Shown here piece after piece: positions 16,858 through 25,704 of a DNA stretch of 64,000 bases. The stretch covers positions 131,126 to 195,125 of the forward strand of contig CAZFHI010000001.1 of NCBI GenBank assembly GCA_964518875.1, given 5' to 3'. Position 1 is the stretch's first letter. Each line of letters starts with the position of its first letter. Made by a program: the position numbers and the translations under genes. The stretch is from DTU024 sp964518875 (GTDB taxonomy: Bacteria > Bacillota > Clostridia > Christensenellales > Aristaeellaceae). The notes beneath the pieces are model-generated. The model was not told the origin of the DNA and did not search any database. It worked only from the letters and a program-made list of their open reading frames with translations.

Positions 16858-17157
16858 ATGCAAGGTAACGTACTGTTAGAAGGCCTTTCCACAATAGTTA
16901 CAGGCTTTATTGTAGTATATCTGGGGCTCATCATTTTAATAGGCGCGATTTCGCTTATGCGTCTGTTTTCTGTAAAAAATAAAAAGCCTGACGACGGCTT
17001 AAAGGCGCCCGCGCAGCCCGCCCCAAAGGCTGATCCTGCAGGTTCTGAAGGCGCGGACGCTGAAATTATAGCCTGCATCGCGGCTGCCGTAGCGAGCTTT
17101 ACGCAGGATGAATCTGATAAATCAGATTTTATTGTGCGCAGCATACGCCGCCGCTGA
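16858..17157 (+). CDS. OadG-family small subunit of a Na+-pump decarboxylase
   Basis: This 99-residue protein has one N-terminal membrane helix (about residues 8-33: STIVTGFIVVYLGLIILIGA) and a charged, Ala/Pro-rich linker. It ends in an amphipathic IIACIAAAVASF segment like the tail of OadG/MmdC proteins, which hold the decarboxylase complex together. The ATG at 16858 has AAGGAG seven bases upstream; a longer frame from 16822 lacks a site. It sits 30 bases before OadB. Confidence 0.8.
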   Translation: MQGNVLLEGLSTIVTGFIVVYLGLIILIGAISLMRLFSVKNKKPDDGLKAPAQPAPKADPAGSEGADAEIIACIAAAVASFTQDESDKSDFIVRSIRRR

Positions 17158-17187
17158 GCCGTAAACTGTTAATTTGGGAGGAGCATA

Positions 17188-18468
17188 ATGAATATATTGG
17201 AACCTTTGCGGGATTTAGCGAACGGGTCCGCTGTTGCGGGGCTGTTCGGCGAGCCGCTTTCGCTTGTGATGATAGCTATATCATGCATACTGCTGTACCT
17301 TGCGATAGTTAAAAAATACGAGCCTCTTCTTCTTGTGCCCATAGCCTTTGGCATGCTGCTTGCGAACATACCCTTCGCAGGGCTTATGGACGCCCCGAAA
17401 ACAGAGCTTTTGCAAACGGCCGTGCTGAACGGCAAGGCGGGTACGCCGGTGCTGCTTACGGCGCAAACGATGGAAAGCTTTAAGCAGGCGGGCGTTTCGC
17501 TTAACGGCTTCACGGAAGGCATGACGGTCTACCAGCACACCACCCAGAACGGCGGCATATTCTATTACCTTTATCAGGGCGTAAAGTTAGGCGTTTATCC
17601 TCCGCTTATATTTATGGGCGTCGGCGCTATGACGGACTTCGGCCCGCTTATCGCTAACCCAAAAAGCATGCTGCTTGGCGGCGCCGCCCAGCTCGGCATA
17701 TTTTTAGCCTATATATTAGCGAGGCTTTTAGGCTTTAACCCTCAGGAGGCGGCTTCCGTCGGCATAATAGGCGGGGCGGACGGCCCTACGGCCATATATT
17801 TAACAGGAAGGCTAGCTCCCCATCTTTTAGGGCCTATCGCCGTCGCGGCGTACAGCTACATGGCGCTTGTGCCTGTGATACAGCCGCCTATAATGCGCGC
17901 GCTTACCACTGAAAAAGAGCGAGAAATAGTTATGGAGCAGCTGCGCCCTGTGAGCAAGAGAGAAAAGATAATATTCCCCATAATGGTTACAATAGTCGTA
18001 TCGCTTTTGCTCCCGTCCGCCACGCCGCTTGTCGGCATGCTTATGCTTGGAAACCTTTTCAGAGAGTGCCTTGTGGTAGACAGGCTGAGCAAGGCGGCCC
18101 AAAACGAGCTTATGAACATAATAGTTATATTCTTAGGGCTTACGGTTGGCGCAACCGCTAACGCTAAAACTTTTCTTAGCTTAGACACATTAAAAATAAT
18201 ATTGTTAGGCATATTAGCCTTCTCCTTTGGAACCGCAGGCGGCGTTCTCATGGGAAAACTTATGAACAAGATTTCCGGCGGAAAGATAAACCCGCTTATA
18301 GGCTCCGCCGGCGTATCCGCGGTGCCTATGGCGGCGCGCGTCGCGCAGGTGGAAGGCCAGAAGGCGAACCCGAACAATTACCTGCTTATGCACGCCATGG
18401 GGCCTAACGTGGCTGGCGTTATAGGCTCCGCCATAGCGGCGGGCGTGCTCCTTAGCATGTTCGGCTGA
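17188..18468 (+). CDS. Na+-transporting decarboxylase beta subunit (OadB/MmdB/GcdB)
   Basis: This 426-residue membrane protein couples decarboxylation of a biotin-carried carboxyl group to Na+ export. It has about ten hydrophobic segments. Conserved blocks include FGMLLANIP, GGADGPTAIYLTGRLAP (the Asp region that binds Na+), YSYMALVPVIQPPIMRAL and the C-terminal PLIGSAGVSAVPMAARV with HAMGPNVAGVIGSA. The alpha carboxyltransferase and biotin carrier subunits are not in the window, so the substrate (oxaloacetate, methylmalonyl-CoA or glutaconyl-CoA) cannot be assigned. A terminator follows. Confidence 0.93.
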   Translation: MNILEPLRDLANGSAVAGLFGEPLSLVMIAISCILLYLAIVKKYEPLLLVPIAFGMLLANIPFAGLMDAPKTELLQTAVLNGKAGTPVLLTAQTMESFKQAGVSLNGFTEGMTVYQHTTQNGGIFYYLYQGVKLGVYPPLIFMGVGAMTDFGPLIANPKSMLLGGAAQLGIFLAYILARLLGFNPQEAASVGIIGGADGPTAIYLTGRLAPHLLGPIAVAAYSYMALVPVIQPPIMRALTTEKEREIVMEQLRPVSKREKIIFPIMVTIVVSLLLPSATPLVGMLMLGNLFRECLVVDRLSKAAQNELMNIIVIFLGLTVGATANAKTFLSLDTLKIILLGILAFSFGTAGGVLMGKLMNKISGGKINPLIGSAGVSAVPMAARVAQVEGQKANPNNYLLMHAMGPNVAGVIGSAIAAGVLLSMFG

Positions 18469-18510
18469 AAATAAAAACCCTTATATATTTAAAAACTTGA
18501 CCAATTAACC

Positions 18511-18537
18511 GCCCCTTTTATCAGGGGCTTTTATTTT
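18511..18537 (+). terminator. Intrinsic terminator after oadB
   Basis: GCCCCT/AGGGGC stem with a short loop followed by TTTTATTTT, about 40 bases after the stop. Confidence 0.8.
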
Positions 18538-18588
18538 CGCGTTCGTTTTTTCCGCCTTGAATCTATATGTAAAATTATTGCGAGATGC

Positions 18589-18617
18589 TTTACCGAAATA
18601 TACAAATATGTTATAAT
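18589..18617 (+). promoter_or_regulatory. Putative promoter of the pyrimidine phosphorylase operon
   Basis: A perfect TATAAT (18612-18617) is preceded at 17 bases by TTTACC (18589-18594), a four-of-six -35. The distance to the ATG is short. Confidence 0.5.
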
Positions 18618-18644
18618 TCCGTAAAGAACTTACGGAGGCATCAT

Positions 18645-19967
18645 ATGGATCTGCTTGATATTATTGAAACAAAAAAACATAAGCAAGAATTATCAGACGA
18701 ACAGATAAGGTTTTTCGCTCGCGCGGCGGCTGACGAAAGCTCCCTTGACTATCAGCTGGCAAGCCTGCTTATGGCCATAAGGTTAAACGGCATGTCCAAA
18801 AGAGAGACCGCCGTTTTATCGCTTGAAATGGCAAAAACGGGCGATATTTTATCTCCTGAAATAGACGGCGTTCCCGTGGACAAGCACTCCACAGGCGGCG
18901 TTGGCGACACAACGTCGCTCGTGCTCGTTCCGCTTGTTGCAGCCTGCGGCGGCAAGGTAATAAAAATGAGCGGCAGGGGCCTTGGGCACACTGGCGGAAC
19001 GATAGACAAGCTTGAATCAATAAGCGGCATGCGCGTTGAAATGCCCGAAGAAGAATTTATGCGGACGGTAAAAAAAATCGGCTGCTGCATAGTCGGGCAG
19101 TCGAAAAATCTTGTTCCGGCAGATAAAAGGCTGTACGCCTTAAGGGACGTAACAGGAACTGTGGACTCCGTACCGCTTATAGCTTCTTCCATAATGTCTA
19201 AAAAGCTCGCGGGAGGGGCTAAAGCCATAGTGCTTGACGTAAAAACAGGTTCAGGCGCTTTAATGAAAACGCTCGATCAAAGCATAGAGCTTGCTCAAGC
19301 CATGGTGGATATAGGCAGGGCTAACGGAAGGCGCATGGCCGCCTTTATAACGAGCATGGCGGAGCCCTTGGGAAGCCACGTCGGCAACGCGCTTGAAGTA
19401 AAGGACGCGATAGATGTGCTTAGTGGAAGAACCAAGGGGCCTCTGCTCAACGCTTCGCTTGTGCTTGGCTCTCAGATGCTCGTCCTTTCTTCCTTAGCCA
19501 AAGACGAAAAAGAAGCGGAAGACAAGCTGCTTAACGCGCTTGAATCGGGAGCGGGGCTTAACAAGTTTAAAGAAATGATAAAAGCGCAGGGCGGCGACCC
19601 CGCCGTATGCGACGACGTTTCTCTTTTGCCTGCTGCCTCTATGCAGGCGGAAGTTAAATCTCAATTAAGCGGGTATATACACAGTATAGACGCAGAAAGA
19701 ATCGGGCTTGCCGCGCAGTCCTTAGGCGCCGGGAGGCGCTCCAAGGAAGACGCGCTGGACCTTTCGGCGGGGCTTATAATGCATAAGCGCATAGGCGACA
19801 GCGTCAAAAAGGGCGAAAGCGTCTGCACCTTGTTCTTTAACGGCGAAAGACCCGTAGAGCAAGTTAAAGAAAGCATTTTAAACGCCGTAAACATTAAAGC
19901 TTCCCCCTCAGAAAAGCCTAAGCTTATCTGCGCCAGGATAACAGAGGAAGGAATAAAAAGATACTGA
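18645..19967 (+). CDS. pdp: Pyrimidine-nucleoside (thymidine) phosphorylase
   Basis: This 440-residue enzyme splits thymidine, uridine or deoxyuridine with phosphate for nucleoside salvage. The family signature SGRGLGHTGGTIDKLESI and the phosphate-binding block KHSTGGVGDTTSL are intact. The pyrimidine contact region reads LYALRDVTGTVDSVPLI, followed by SSIMSKKLAGG. The length fits the clostridial/bacillar Pdp type. The ATG at 18645 follows GGAGG by six bases. Its stop overlaps the TlpA start (ATGA-type coupling), linking it to a redox-protein cluster with no obvious metabolic tie. Confidence 0.94.
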   Translation: MDLLDIIETKKHKQELSDEQIRFFARAAADESSLDYQLASLLMAIRLNGMSKRETAVLSLEMAKTGDILSPEIDGVPVDKHSTGGVGDTTSLVLVPLVAACGGKVIKMSGRGLGHTGGTIDKLESISGMRVEMPEEEFMRTVKKIGCCIVGQSKNLVPADKRLYALRDVTGTVDSVPLIASSIMSKKLAGGAKAIVLDVKTGSGALMKTLDQSIELAQAMVDIGRANGRRMAAFITSMAEPLGSHVGNALEVKDAIDVLSGRTKGPLLNASLVLGSQMLVLSSLAKDEKEAEDKLLNALESGAGLNKFKEMIKAQGGDPAVCDDVSLLPAASMQAEVKSQLSGYIHSIDAERIGLAAQSLGAGRRSKEDALDLSAGLIMHKRIGDSVKKGESVCTLFFNGERPVEQVKESILNAVNIKASPSEKPKLICARITEEGIKRY

Positions 19968-20605
19968 TGAAAAAAATTACCGCATTATTTCTGGCTTTTA
20001 CACTTGCGTTGGCGTTTTTCGCTTTTCCCACACAAAGCGTATATGCGCAGGAAAGCGCTCAAACTTCCAACGCGCCTGATGAAGCCGAAAAAAATGACGA
20101 AACCGAAGATAAAAGCGAAGATGAAAGCGTAAATCCTTTTACGCTTATAAACACCACAAACTTAAAAGGCGAAGCCTTTGACGCGGAAATTCTACTAAAC
20201 AAGCCTGTAATAATAAACGTATGGGCGGACTGGTGCGGCCCGTGCCGCATGGAAATGCCCGTGCTTACAAAATTAGCGGAAGAATACAAAGATCAGATAG
20301 TATTTCTGGGGCTTTTAGCGGAAGGCGCAAAATTTGACGAAGAAGGCCTTAAGAAAGACCCTGAAAAAATAGAATCCGGGCTTAACGCTCAGGAAGAGCT
20401 TAACATAGGCTTTGAAACGCTTATACCAGACGAGCTGCTTTTTTCCGCTATGTACCAGACGCAGCTTCAGGCTTTCCCGACCACGTGGTTCATTAACGAA
20501 AAAGGACAGATTGCGGGCATAACGCAGGGCGCTATGAGCGAAGAGCAGTGGCGCGAGCAGATAGAAACGTTTTTAAGCTTTTTAAAAGAGAACCCGGCTG
20601 ATTAA
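19967..20605 (+). CDS. Secreted TlpA/ResA-like thioredoxin
   Basis: This 212-residue extracytoplasmic thiol-disulfide protein has a signal peptide (about 1-27, ending SVYAQES) and an acidic linker rich in Glu/Asp/Asn (about 30-58). The thioredoxin fold carries the active site WADWCGPCRMEMP and the cis-Pro loop AFPTTWFIN. There is no lipobox. It overlaps the phosphorylase gene and is followed by a CXXC mini-protein and a 4Fe-4S membrane protein. This trio recurs in clostridia and suggests electron transfer across the membrane to a secreted thiol protein. Confidence 0.92.
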   Translation: MKKITALFLAFTLALAFFAFPTQSVYAQESAQTSNAPDEAEKNDETEDKSEDESVNPFTLINTTNLKGEAFDAEILLNKPVIINVWADWCGPCRMEMPVLTKLAEEYKDQIVFLGLLAEGAKFDEEGLKKDPEKIESGLNAQEELNIGFETLIPDELLFSAMYQTQLQAFPTTWFINEKGQIAGITQGAMSEEQWREQIETFLSFLKENPAD

Positions 20606-20621
20606 CCATGGAGGCGTTTCC

Positions 20622-20759
20622 GTGAAAAAGCAAAGGCGCTGGCTTATATTGAGCATAGCGGCGGTTCTGCTTATATTAACAGGTATATACGCAGGAGAGC
20701 CTGAAACCGTGCTTAAAAAATCAATAAACATATGTCTGGAGTGCATAGGCATTGGCTGA
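20622..20759 (+). CDS. CD1871A-family CXXC mini-protein (45 aa)
   Basis: This 45-residue protein starts at a GTG with GGAGG seven bases upstream. One membrane helix (about 7-24: WLILSIAAVLLILTGIYAG) is followed by a short tail ending INICLECIGIG with a C-x-x-C pair. That tail matches the small CXXC proteins found between TlpA-like and 4Fe-4S proteins in clostridia, such as CD1871A of C. difficile. The Cys pair probably relays electrons or thiols between the two neighbours. Its stop overlaps the next start by eight bases. It is small enough to be missed by automated annotation. Confidence 0.85.
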   Translation: MKKQRRWLILSIAAVLLILTGIYAGEPETVLKKSINICLECIGIG

Positions 20760-21741
20760 AAAAAAAGTTAAGAAAAACCGCAGGCATATAATACAGCTTG
20801 TATTTTCATGCATAAGCAACAGCTTTGTAACGGGCTTCATTACGGGGAAAATATACCGCGGAAACTTGAAATACGTATGCCACCCGGGCTTAAACTGCTA
20901 CTCATGCCCGGGGGCAGTGCTTTCTTGCCCCATAGGTTCGCTGCAGGCGGTTTTAGGCAGCCGCACCTTTGCTTTTTCCACCTATGTTTTTGGCATTATA
21001 CTTTTGTTCGGCGCGCTGCTCGGGCGCGCGGTATGCGGCTTTTTATGCCCTTTCGGCTTTATACAGGAGCTGCTTTACAAGATACCGTTTCCAAAAAAAA
21101 TAAAAACATTTAAATTCGACCGCGGGCTGCGCTATTTAAAATACGTTTTGCTTGCGCTGCTCGTTATAATTATCCCCATCGCATCAAAATCAAACGGGGA
21201 CGCAAGCCCCACCTTCTGCAAATACGTCTGCCCCGCGGGCGCCCTTGAAGCCGGCGTATACCACGTCGCGAGGGACCGCATGGTAAGCAAGGAGCCCGTC
21301 GTAGCTAAAAGCGCGCTTCCAAACGGCAGCATGCCCGTAATACAGATAGCGCCTGGAGCTACCGCTTTTTCTTCTCCTCAAATGCGCGTAGGCTTTTTAT
21401 ACTGGTGGAAAATATCAATATTAGTCGCCGTTTTACTTTTATCCATTATAATTTACAGACCTTTTTGCAAATACGTTTGTCCTTTGGGGGCTATATACGG
21501 TATAATGAACCCGGTAGCCTTATACAGGCTTAATCTCGATAAAAGCGCGTGCATTTCATGCGGCATATGCAAAAAAAGCTGCAATATGGGGCTTGATCCC
21601 GTTAAGGAGCTTAACCATCCGGAATGCGTGCGCTGCCAGGACTGCGTAAAGAACTGTCCAACCGGCGCTATTACCATGGGCTTTCAATCTGGTTTAAAAA
21701 CAGGTGTAAAAAATTCCGAAACGGAGGAAATAATATCATGA
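20752..21741 (+). CDS. 4Fe-4S polyferredoxin membrane protein (NapH/NosR-like)
   Basis: This 329-residue membrane protein has about five hydrophobic helices with Cys motifs on the loops: CHPGLNCYSCPGAVLSCPIG, CGFLCPFGF, CKYVCPAGA and CKYVCPLGA. Two ferredoxin-type clusters lie at the C-terminus (CISCGICKKSC and CVRCQDCVKNCP). Such proteins pass electrons across the membrane to extracytoplasmic partners; here these are likely the CXXC mini-protein and TlpA. The start appears to be a TTG at 20752 inside the mini-protein's last codons, coupled to it. The stop overlaps the next gene by four bases. Confidence 0.9.
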   Translation: MAEKKVKKNRRHIIQLVFSCISNSFVTGFITGKIYRGNLKYVCHPGLNCYSCPGAVLSCPIGSLQAVLGSRTFAFSTYVFGIILLFGALLGRAVCGFLCPFGFIQELLYKIPFPKKIKTFKFDRGLRYLKYVLLALLVIIIPIASKSNGDASPTFCKYVCPAGALEAGVYHVARDRMVSKEPVVAKSALPNGSMPVIQIAPGATAFSSPQMRVGFLYWWKISILVAVLLLSIIIYRPFCKYVCPLGAIYGIMNPVALYRLNLDKSACISCGICKKSCNMGLDPVKELNHPECVRCQDCVKNCPTGAITMGFQSGLKTGVKNSETEEIIS

Positions 21742-22880
21742 AAAAACTGCTGTCTCTTTTTATGTCGGTTTTGCTTCTTACGTCGGGCGCTTTCGCCGAG
21801 GAGGACCTAAAACCTCTTACTGTGGAAGAGCTTAACAAATTTACTGAAGCTTTAGTTGCAAGAGCAATAGAAGATAAAATTACAGTAGAAAAAGAGGACG
21901 ACGCGTTTGTCGCCTACGGCAGAGGCTACACGCTGTACCCCGCATCAAACGACCTGTCCAACGACACGGTGCTTTCCTCCGCCGTAATAGACGCGGAATC
22001 CATAGAGGTTGAAGGCTTGACGGGCCCCAGGGTTACTATAGCTACGCAGGCGGCGGGCGCCGTGCTTGCAAGCTTTCCAAACGATAACCCGAGCCTTTTT
22101 GGAACAAGGGAAGAAGCTTTGCTGTATATGCGCGGCGCGCTCCCTGAAAACGTGCACGTCGGCAAAATAACGCGCAGCTGGCAGGACATAACGCTTATAG
22201 AGTACAGCGTATACGCTCAGGACGACGAGGGCGTGAGCGAAATAGGGCTGCAGTACACCATATCTGAAGGCTTTGTAAGCGCCATAAGGTATTACGCGGC
22301 TCCTACCATATCGCTCGCTGAAGCTAAGATGCGCCTGCAGAATTTTTCCAAACTTCAGGAAGAAACAGGCTATTTTGCATACAGCTCCATAGAAAAGAAA
22401 ACGCTTTCGCGCGAGGATCTTAGCGTCAACGGCGTGGATTTTATAGACCTTAGCCCTGAAATTGCGCAGCGCAGCTTTGGCGAACCCGTAATTTCGCAAA
22501 AGGTTCAGGACAGCACCGGGAACCTTTTGGAAACCACAGAATGGAAGGACCTTACCGCAACGTTCGTATACGATAAGGATGGCAAGTTCCTCTACGCCAA
22601 AAACATAGTTGGCTTTGGGAACGTGGAAGGCCCGAGAGCAGTATCGCCCGGCGAAAAAATGCTCGCGGTTTTAGAGCGCTTCCCAAACGAAAGCCAGACG
22701 CTTAACCAGGAAAAAACCATCCTCTACGGCAGCGAGGAAGAAGGCAAGGCGTACGCAGTTCTTACTCAAAGCGGTTCTGAGCAGACGCTGTATGTAAACG
22801 TGCCCGTTGAAGACGACGACATTTTATTTACGTGCCGCTTTATAGAAGAAGAAGCCGTAGAAATATCCATAAGCCGCTAA
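21738..22880 (+). CDS. Secreted protein of unknown function
   Basis: I do not recognise this 380-residue protein. It has a clean signal peptide (about 1-19, ending SGAFAEED). The rest is soluble, acidic, and built of alternating strand-like and helix-like stretches. There is no cysteine cluster or recognised catalytic motif. A repeated theme of gating words such as TREEALLYMRGALPENV and a C-terminal YVNVPVEDDDILFTCRF hints at a beta-rich fold. GGAGG lies nine bases before the ATG at 21738, which overlaps the polyferredoxin stop. Its place in the thioredoxin/polyferredoxin operon suggests it may be a client or partner of that redox path. Confidence 0.8.
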   Translation: MKKLLSLFMSVLLLTSGAFAEEDLKPLTVEELNKFTEALVARAIEDKITVEKEDDAFVAYGRGYTLYPASNDLSNDTVLSSAVIDAESIEVEGLTGPRVTIATQAAGAVLASFPNDNPSLFGTREEALLYMRGALPENVHVGKITRSWQDITLIEYSVYAQDDEGVSEIGLQYTISEGFVSAIRYYAAPTISLAEAKMRLQNFSKLQEETGYFAYSSIEKKTLSREDLSVNGVDFIDLSPEIAQRSFGEPVISQKVQDSTGNLLETTEWKDLTATFVYDKDGKFLYAKNIVGFGNVEGPRAVSPGEKMLAVLERFPNESQTLNQEKTILYGSEEEGKAYAVLTQSGSEQTLYVNVPVEDDDILFTCRFIEEEAVEISISR

Positions 22881-22896
22881 AAAGCAGGAGAAACCC

Positions 22897-25704
22897 GTGA
22901 AGATAGATCTTAGCTGTCCAGTTGAGCTGTGGCACTTTAAGCTGCCCGATACGAAGGAAGAGCCTGTATACCTTCAGCTGTTTAATTTAGTAGACGTTGA
23001 AGTTACCGGGCTGCTTGCTTCTTTTACGTGCTTTGACAGCGGCGGCAAGACTATAATTAAGCAGGTTGAACGCATACAGCACTTTACAGGCGCTAAAAGA
23101 AGCGCCTTCGAAGTTGAAGTATATATAGAGGACGCCTATCTTGCTTCCGGCATAGATTTTTCAATAGAGCGCGTATGGCTCAAGGGCGGCGAATCCTGGC
23201 ACAAGAAAAGCTCCAGCATGGTATCGTACACGCCTAATACGCTTGACGACCCTCGCCTGCTTAAGGAGCTTAGGCTCAAAGCCGGCGAAGACGCGCTTGG
23301 TTTCCCGAGCGATCAGGGCAGCGTATGGGTATGCGTGTGCGGCAGGGTGAATTCCGCCGGAAGCTCAAGCTGCGTGCGCTGCTTAAGGGATATGCGCGAC
23401 AGCTTTTTAAACTTCAACCGCGCCAAAATAGAAAGCTCTCTTTTGGAAAAGGAAGCGAAGGAACAGGAAGAGCTTCAAAAAAAACACGAAGAGCAGGAAA
23501 AAAAGCGCCTTGCAAAAGAAGCCCGGGAACGCAAGGAAAAGCGCAGAAAAAAGCGCATCAGAGCAACGGCGATTTCAGCAATACTTATAGCGCTATGTTT
23601 TTACGGCGTTTATTTCCACCTTTTGCCAGCCCTTCGCTATGCCAAGGCGAAGAACGCGCTTGAGCTCGAGCAGTTTGAAGAAGCAAGGGAAGCGTTCGCA
23701 GCCCTTAAAGACTATAAAGACAGCGAGAAAATGGTTTCTGAAACGGACTATCTGCGCGCCGGCAGCCTGCTTGACGCGGGCACGCTTACTTCCGTTAAAA
23801 AAAGCCAGGACATGTTTAAGGAGCTTGGCTCCTATAAAGACAGCGGCGATCTTTTGTTGCTCGCTGAATATAAAGAAGGCCTGCTTTTGCAGTCCAAGGG
23901 CAGGTTCGACGACGCCGTTAAAATTTTTGAGACGCTTGACGGCTTTAAGGATTCCGACGAGCAAATATTAGAAAGCCGTTATCTTCAGGCTCAATCCTTA
24001 ATGGACGATCTCGCTTTTGACAAAGCGCGCGAAATATTCCTTTCATTAAAAGGCTACAAAAGCAGCGGCGAAAAGGCGGTTGATTGTTTGCTTTTGCCCG
24101 CTCAGGCGTTTATGCAGGACAAGGAATACGCGCAGGCAATAGCGCTTTACGAGCAGATACCTGATAACGAGGAAGCGAAGAGCAAGCTGCCGCAAGCCTA
24201 TTACAACAACGCGGCGCTGCTTTTGGAAGAGGGAAACTACGCCTTGGCGGGAGAGCAGTTCATAAAGGCCGGGGACTACCGCGACGCGTACCGCCAGGCG
24301 ACAGAGTGCCTGTATCTTCCCGCGGTTGAAAGAATGCAGGCCGGCAAGTTCGCCGAAGCCAAGGCCATGTTTGACCAGATACCCACGTATAAGGATTCCG
24401 CCCGCTTGAGCGCGGACTGCTCGTTTGAATTGGGCAAGGCCGCCGCCGCAAAAGAAGAATATACCAGGGCGATAGATTATTTTAAGAGCGCGGATCTTAA
24501 CCCCTTAAGCCATAAGGCGCTTCAAAACGCGTACTACCAGCTGGGGCTTTATTACGAGAGCCGCAAAGAATACGGCAAGGCGGGAGAAGCCTTTTTAAGC
24601 GCCGGCGATTATATGGACGCGCGCGACAAGGCGCTCGCAAATATATACTCAAGCGCTAATGAAGCTATGCAGCACGGCGAGTTTGACAGGGCGCTCGAGC
24701 TGTTTATAAAGCTTGGCGGCTACAAGGACTCTGAAGCGCTTTCAAAGGAAGCCCTGTTCATGCGCGCGGAGCTCGCTTTAAGCAGCGGGCTGTATGATTC
24801 CGCCAGGCAGCAGTTTGAAGCCCTTGGCGATTACAAGAACGCGAAAGAAAGGGCGGACGACGCTGCGTTTTTAGCCGCTGTTGAGCTTATGGAAAACGAA
24901 GAGTACGCTTCGGCCGCTGAAAGTTTTTCAGCTTTAGGCGATTACCCTGAAGCGAAGAACCAGTACATGGAATGCCTGTACCGCCAGGCTAAGGATCTTT
25001 TGTCAAAGGGCAGCCAGGCGGAGGCCTCGGCGCTCCTTATGCAGATACAGGGCTACAAGGACGCTACGGAGCTTTTCCAGAACATAACCTATTCCGCCGC
25101 AAAGAGCTTTGAAGAAAAAGGCGAGCTTAACGCCGCCGCGGAACTGTATTCCTCCCTTGGGGACTTTAAAGACGCAAAACAGCAGGCGGCGCAAAGCTAC
25201 GCCGTAAGCTATGAAAGCGCGCTTGAAGAAGCCAGGGACGCCGTAAAACGCGAGGATTACAAGGCGGCCGTCGAAAGCCTTGAAAATATAGACAAAACAA
25301 GCCCCGTGTATAAGGAAAGCGAAGTAAAGGAGCTGTACCAGGAAGCCGTGTATCGCCTGGCGAACGCCTTGTTTAACGACGGCAAGCCCTACGAAGCGTA
25401 CCCGTATTACAAAAAAATAGAAGACTATAAAGACGTCAAGTCCAAAAAACTGGACCGCTACGCATACAAGGTGTTAGGCAAGTGGGAAAGCACAAAGGGC
25501 CTTAAAATGGAGTTCCGTGAAGACGGCACCTGCACCATAGGCGACGATGAAATGTTCTTTGAAGCGAGCCTTTACAGGCTCTGCACAGGGAGCGACTCAG
25601 ACAGCGTGCGCTACACGCACAATATTACCTATTTAACTCAAAACGCCATGACTCTGCGCGAAGAATCAACAAAAAAGCTGTACAAATTAACAAGGATCGA
25701 CTAA
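22897..25704 (+). CDS. Membrane protein with zinc ribbon and about 15 TPR-like repeats
   Basis: This 935-residue protein begins at a GTG with AGGAG upstream. The N-terminal region (about 1-140) is beta-rich. A zinc ribbon follows near 147-168 (WVCVCGRVNSAGSSSCVRCL), then a Lys/Glu-rich coiled coil (about 180-220) and a single membrane helix (about 224-242). The long C-terminal part carries roughly 15 repeats of 37-40 residues with the pattern Y-K-D-S/A, A-x-x-L-L, G-x-F/Y-x-x-A and F-x-x-L-G. These are the degenerate TPR type common in clostridia. A small lipocalin-like C-terminal domain (LGKWESTKGLKMEF onward) ends it. With the zinc ribbon inside, the repeats would face outward. Role unknown; likely a scaffold. 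Confidence 0.85.
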   Translation: MKIDLSCPVELWHFKLPDTKEEPVYLQLFNLVDVEVTGLLASFTCFDSGGKTIIKQVERIQHFTGAKRSAFEVEVYIEDAYLASGIDFSIERVWLKGGESWHKKSSSMVSYTPNTLDDPRLLKELRLKAGEDALGFPSDQGSVWVCVCGRVNSAGSSSCVRCLRDMRDSFLNFNRAKIESSLLEKEAKEQEELQKKHEEQEKKRLAKEARERKEKRRKKRIRATAISAILIALCFYGVYFHLLPALRYAKAKNALELEQFEEAREAFAALKDYKDSEKMVSETDYLRAGSLLDAGTLTSVKKSQDMFKELGSYKDSGDLLLLAEYKEGLLLQSKGRFDDAVKIFETLDGFKDSDEQILESRYLQAQSLMDDLAFDKAREIFLSLKGYKSSGEKAVDCLLLPAQAFMQDKEYAQAIALYEQIPDNEEAKSKLPQAYYNNAALLLEEGNYALAGEQFIKAGDYRDAYRQATECLYLPAVERMQAGKFAEAKAMFDQIPTYKDSARLSADCSFELGKAAAAKEEYTRAIDYFKSADLNPLSHKALQNAYYQLGLYYESRKEYGKAGEAFLSAGDYMDARDKALANIYSSANEAMQHGEFDRALELFIKLGGYKDSEALSKEALFMRAELALSSGLYDSARQQFEALGDYKNAKERADDAAFLAAVELMENEEYASAAESFSALGDYPEAKNQYMECLYRQAKDLLSKGSQAEASALLMQIQGYKDATELFQNITYSAAKSFEEKGELNAAAELYSSLGDFKDAKQQAAQSYAVSYESALEEARDAVKREDYKAAVESLENIDKTSPVYKESEVKELYQEAVYRLANALFNDGKPYEAYPYYKKIEDYKDVKSKKLDRYAYKVLGKWESTKGLKMEFREDGTCTIGDDEMFFEASLYRLCTGSDSDSVRYTHNITYLTQNAMTLREESTKKLYKLTRID

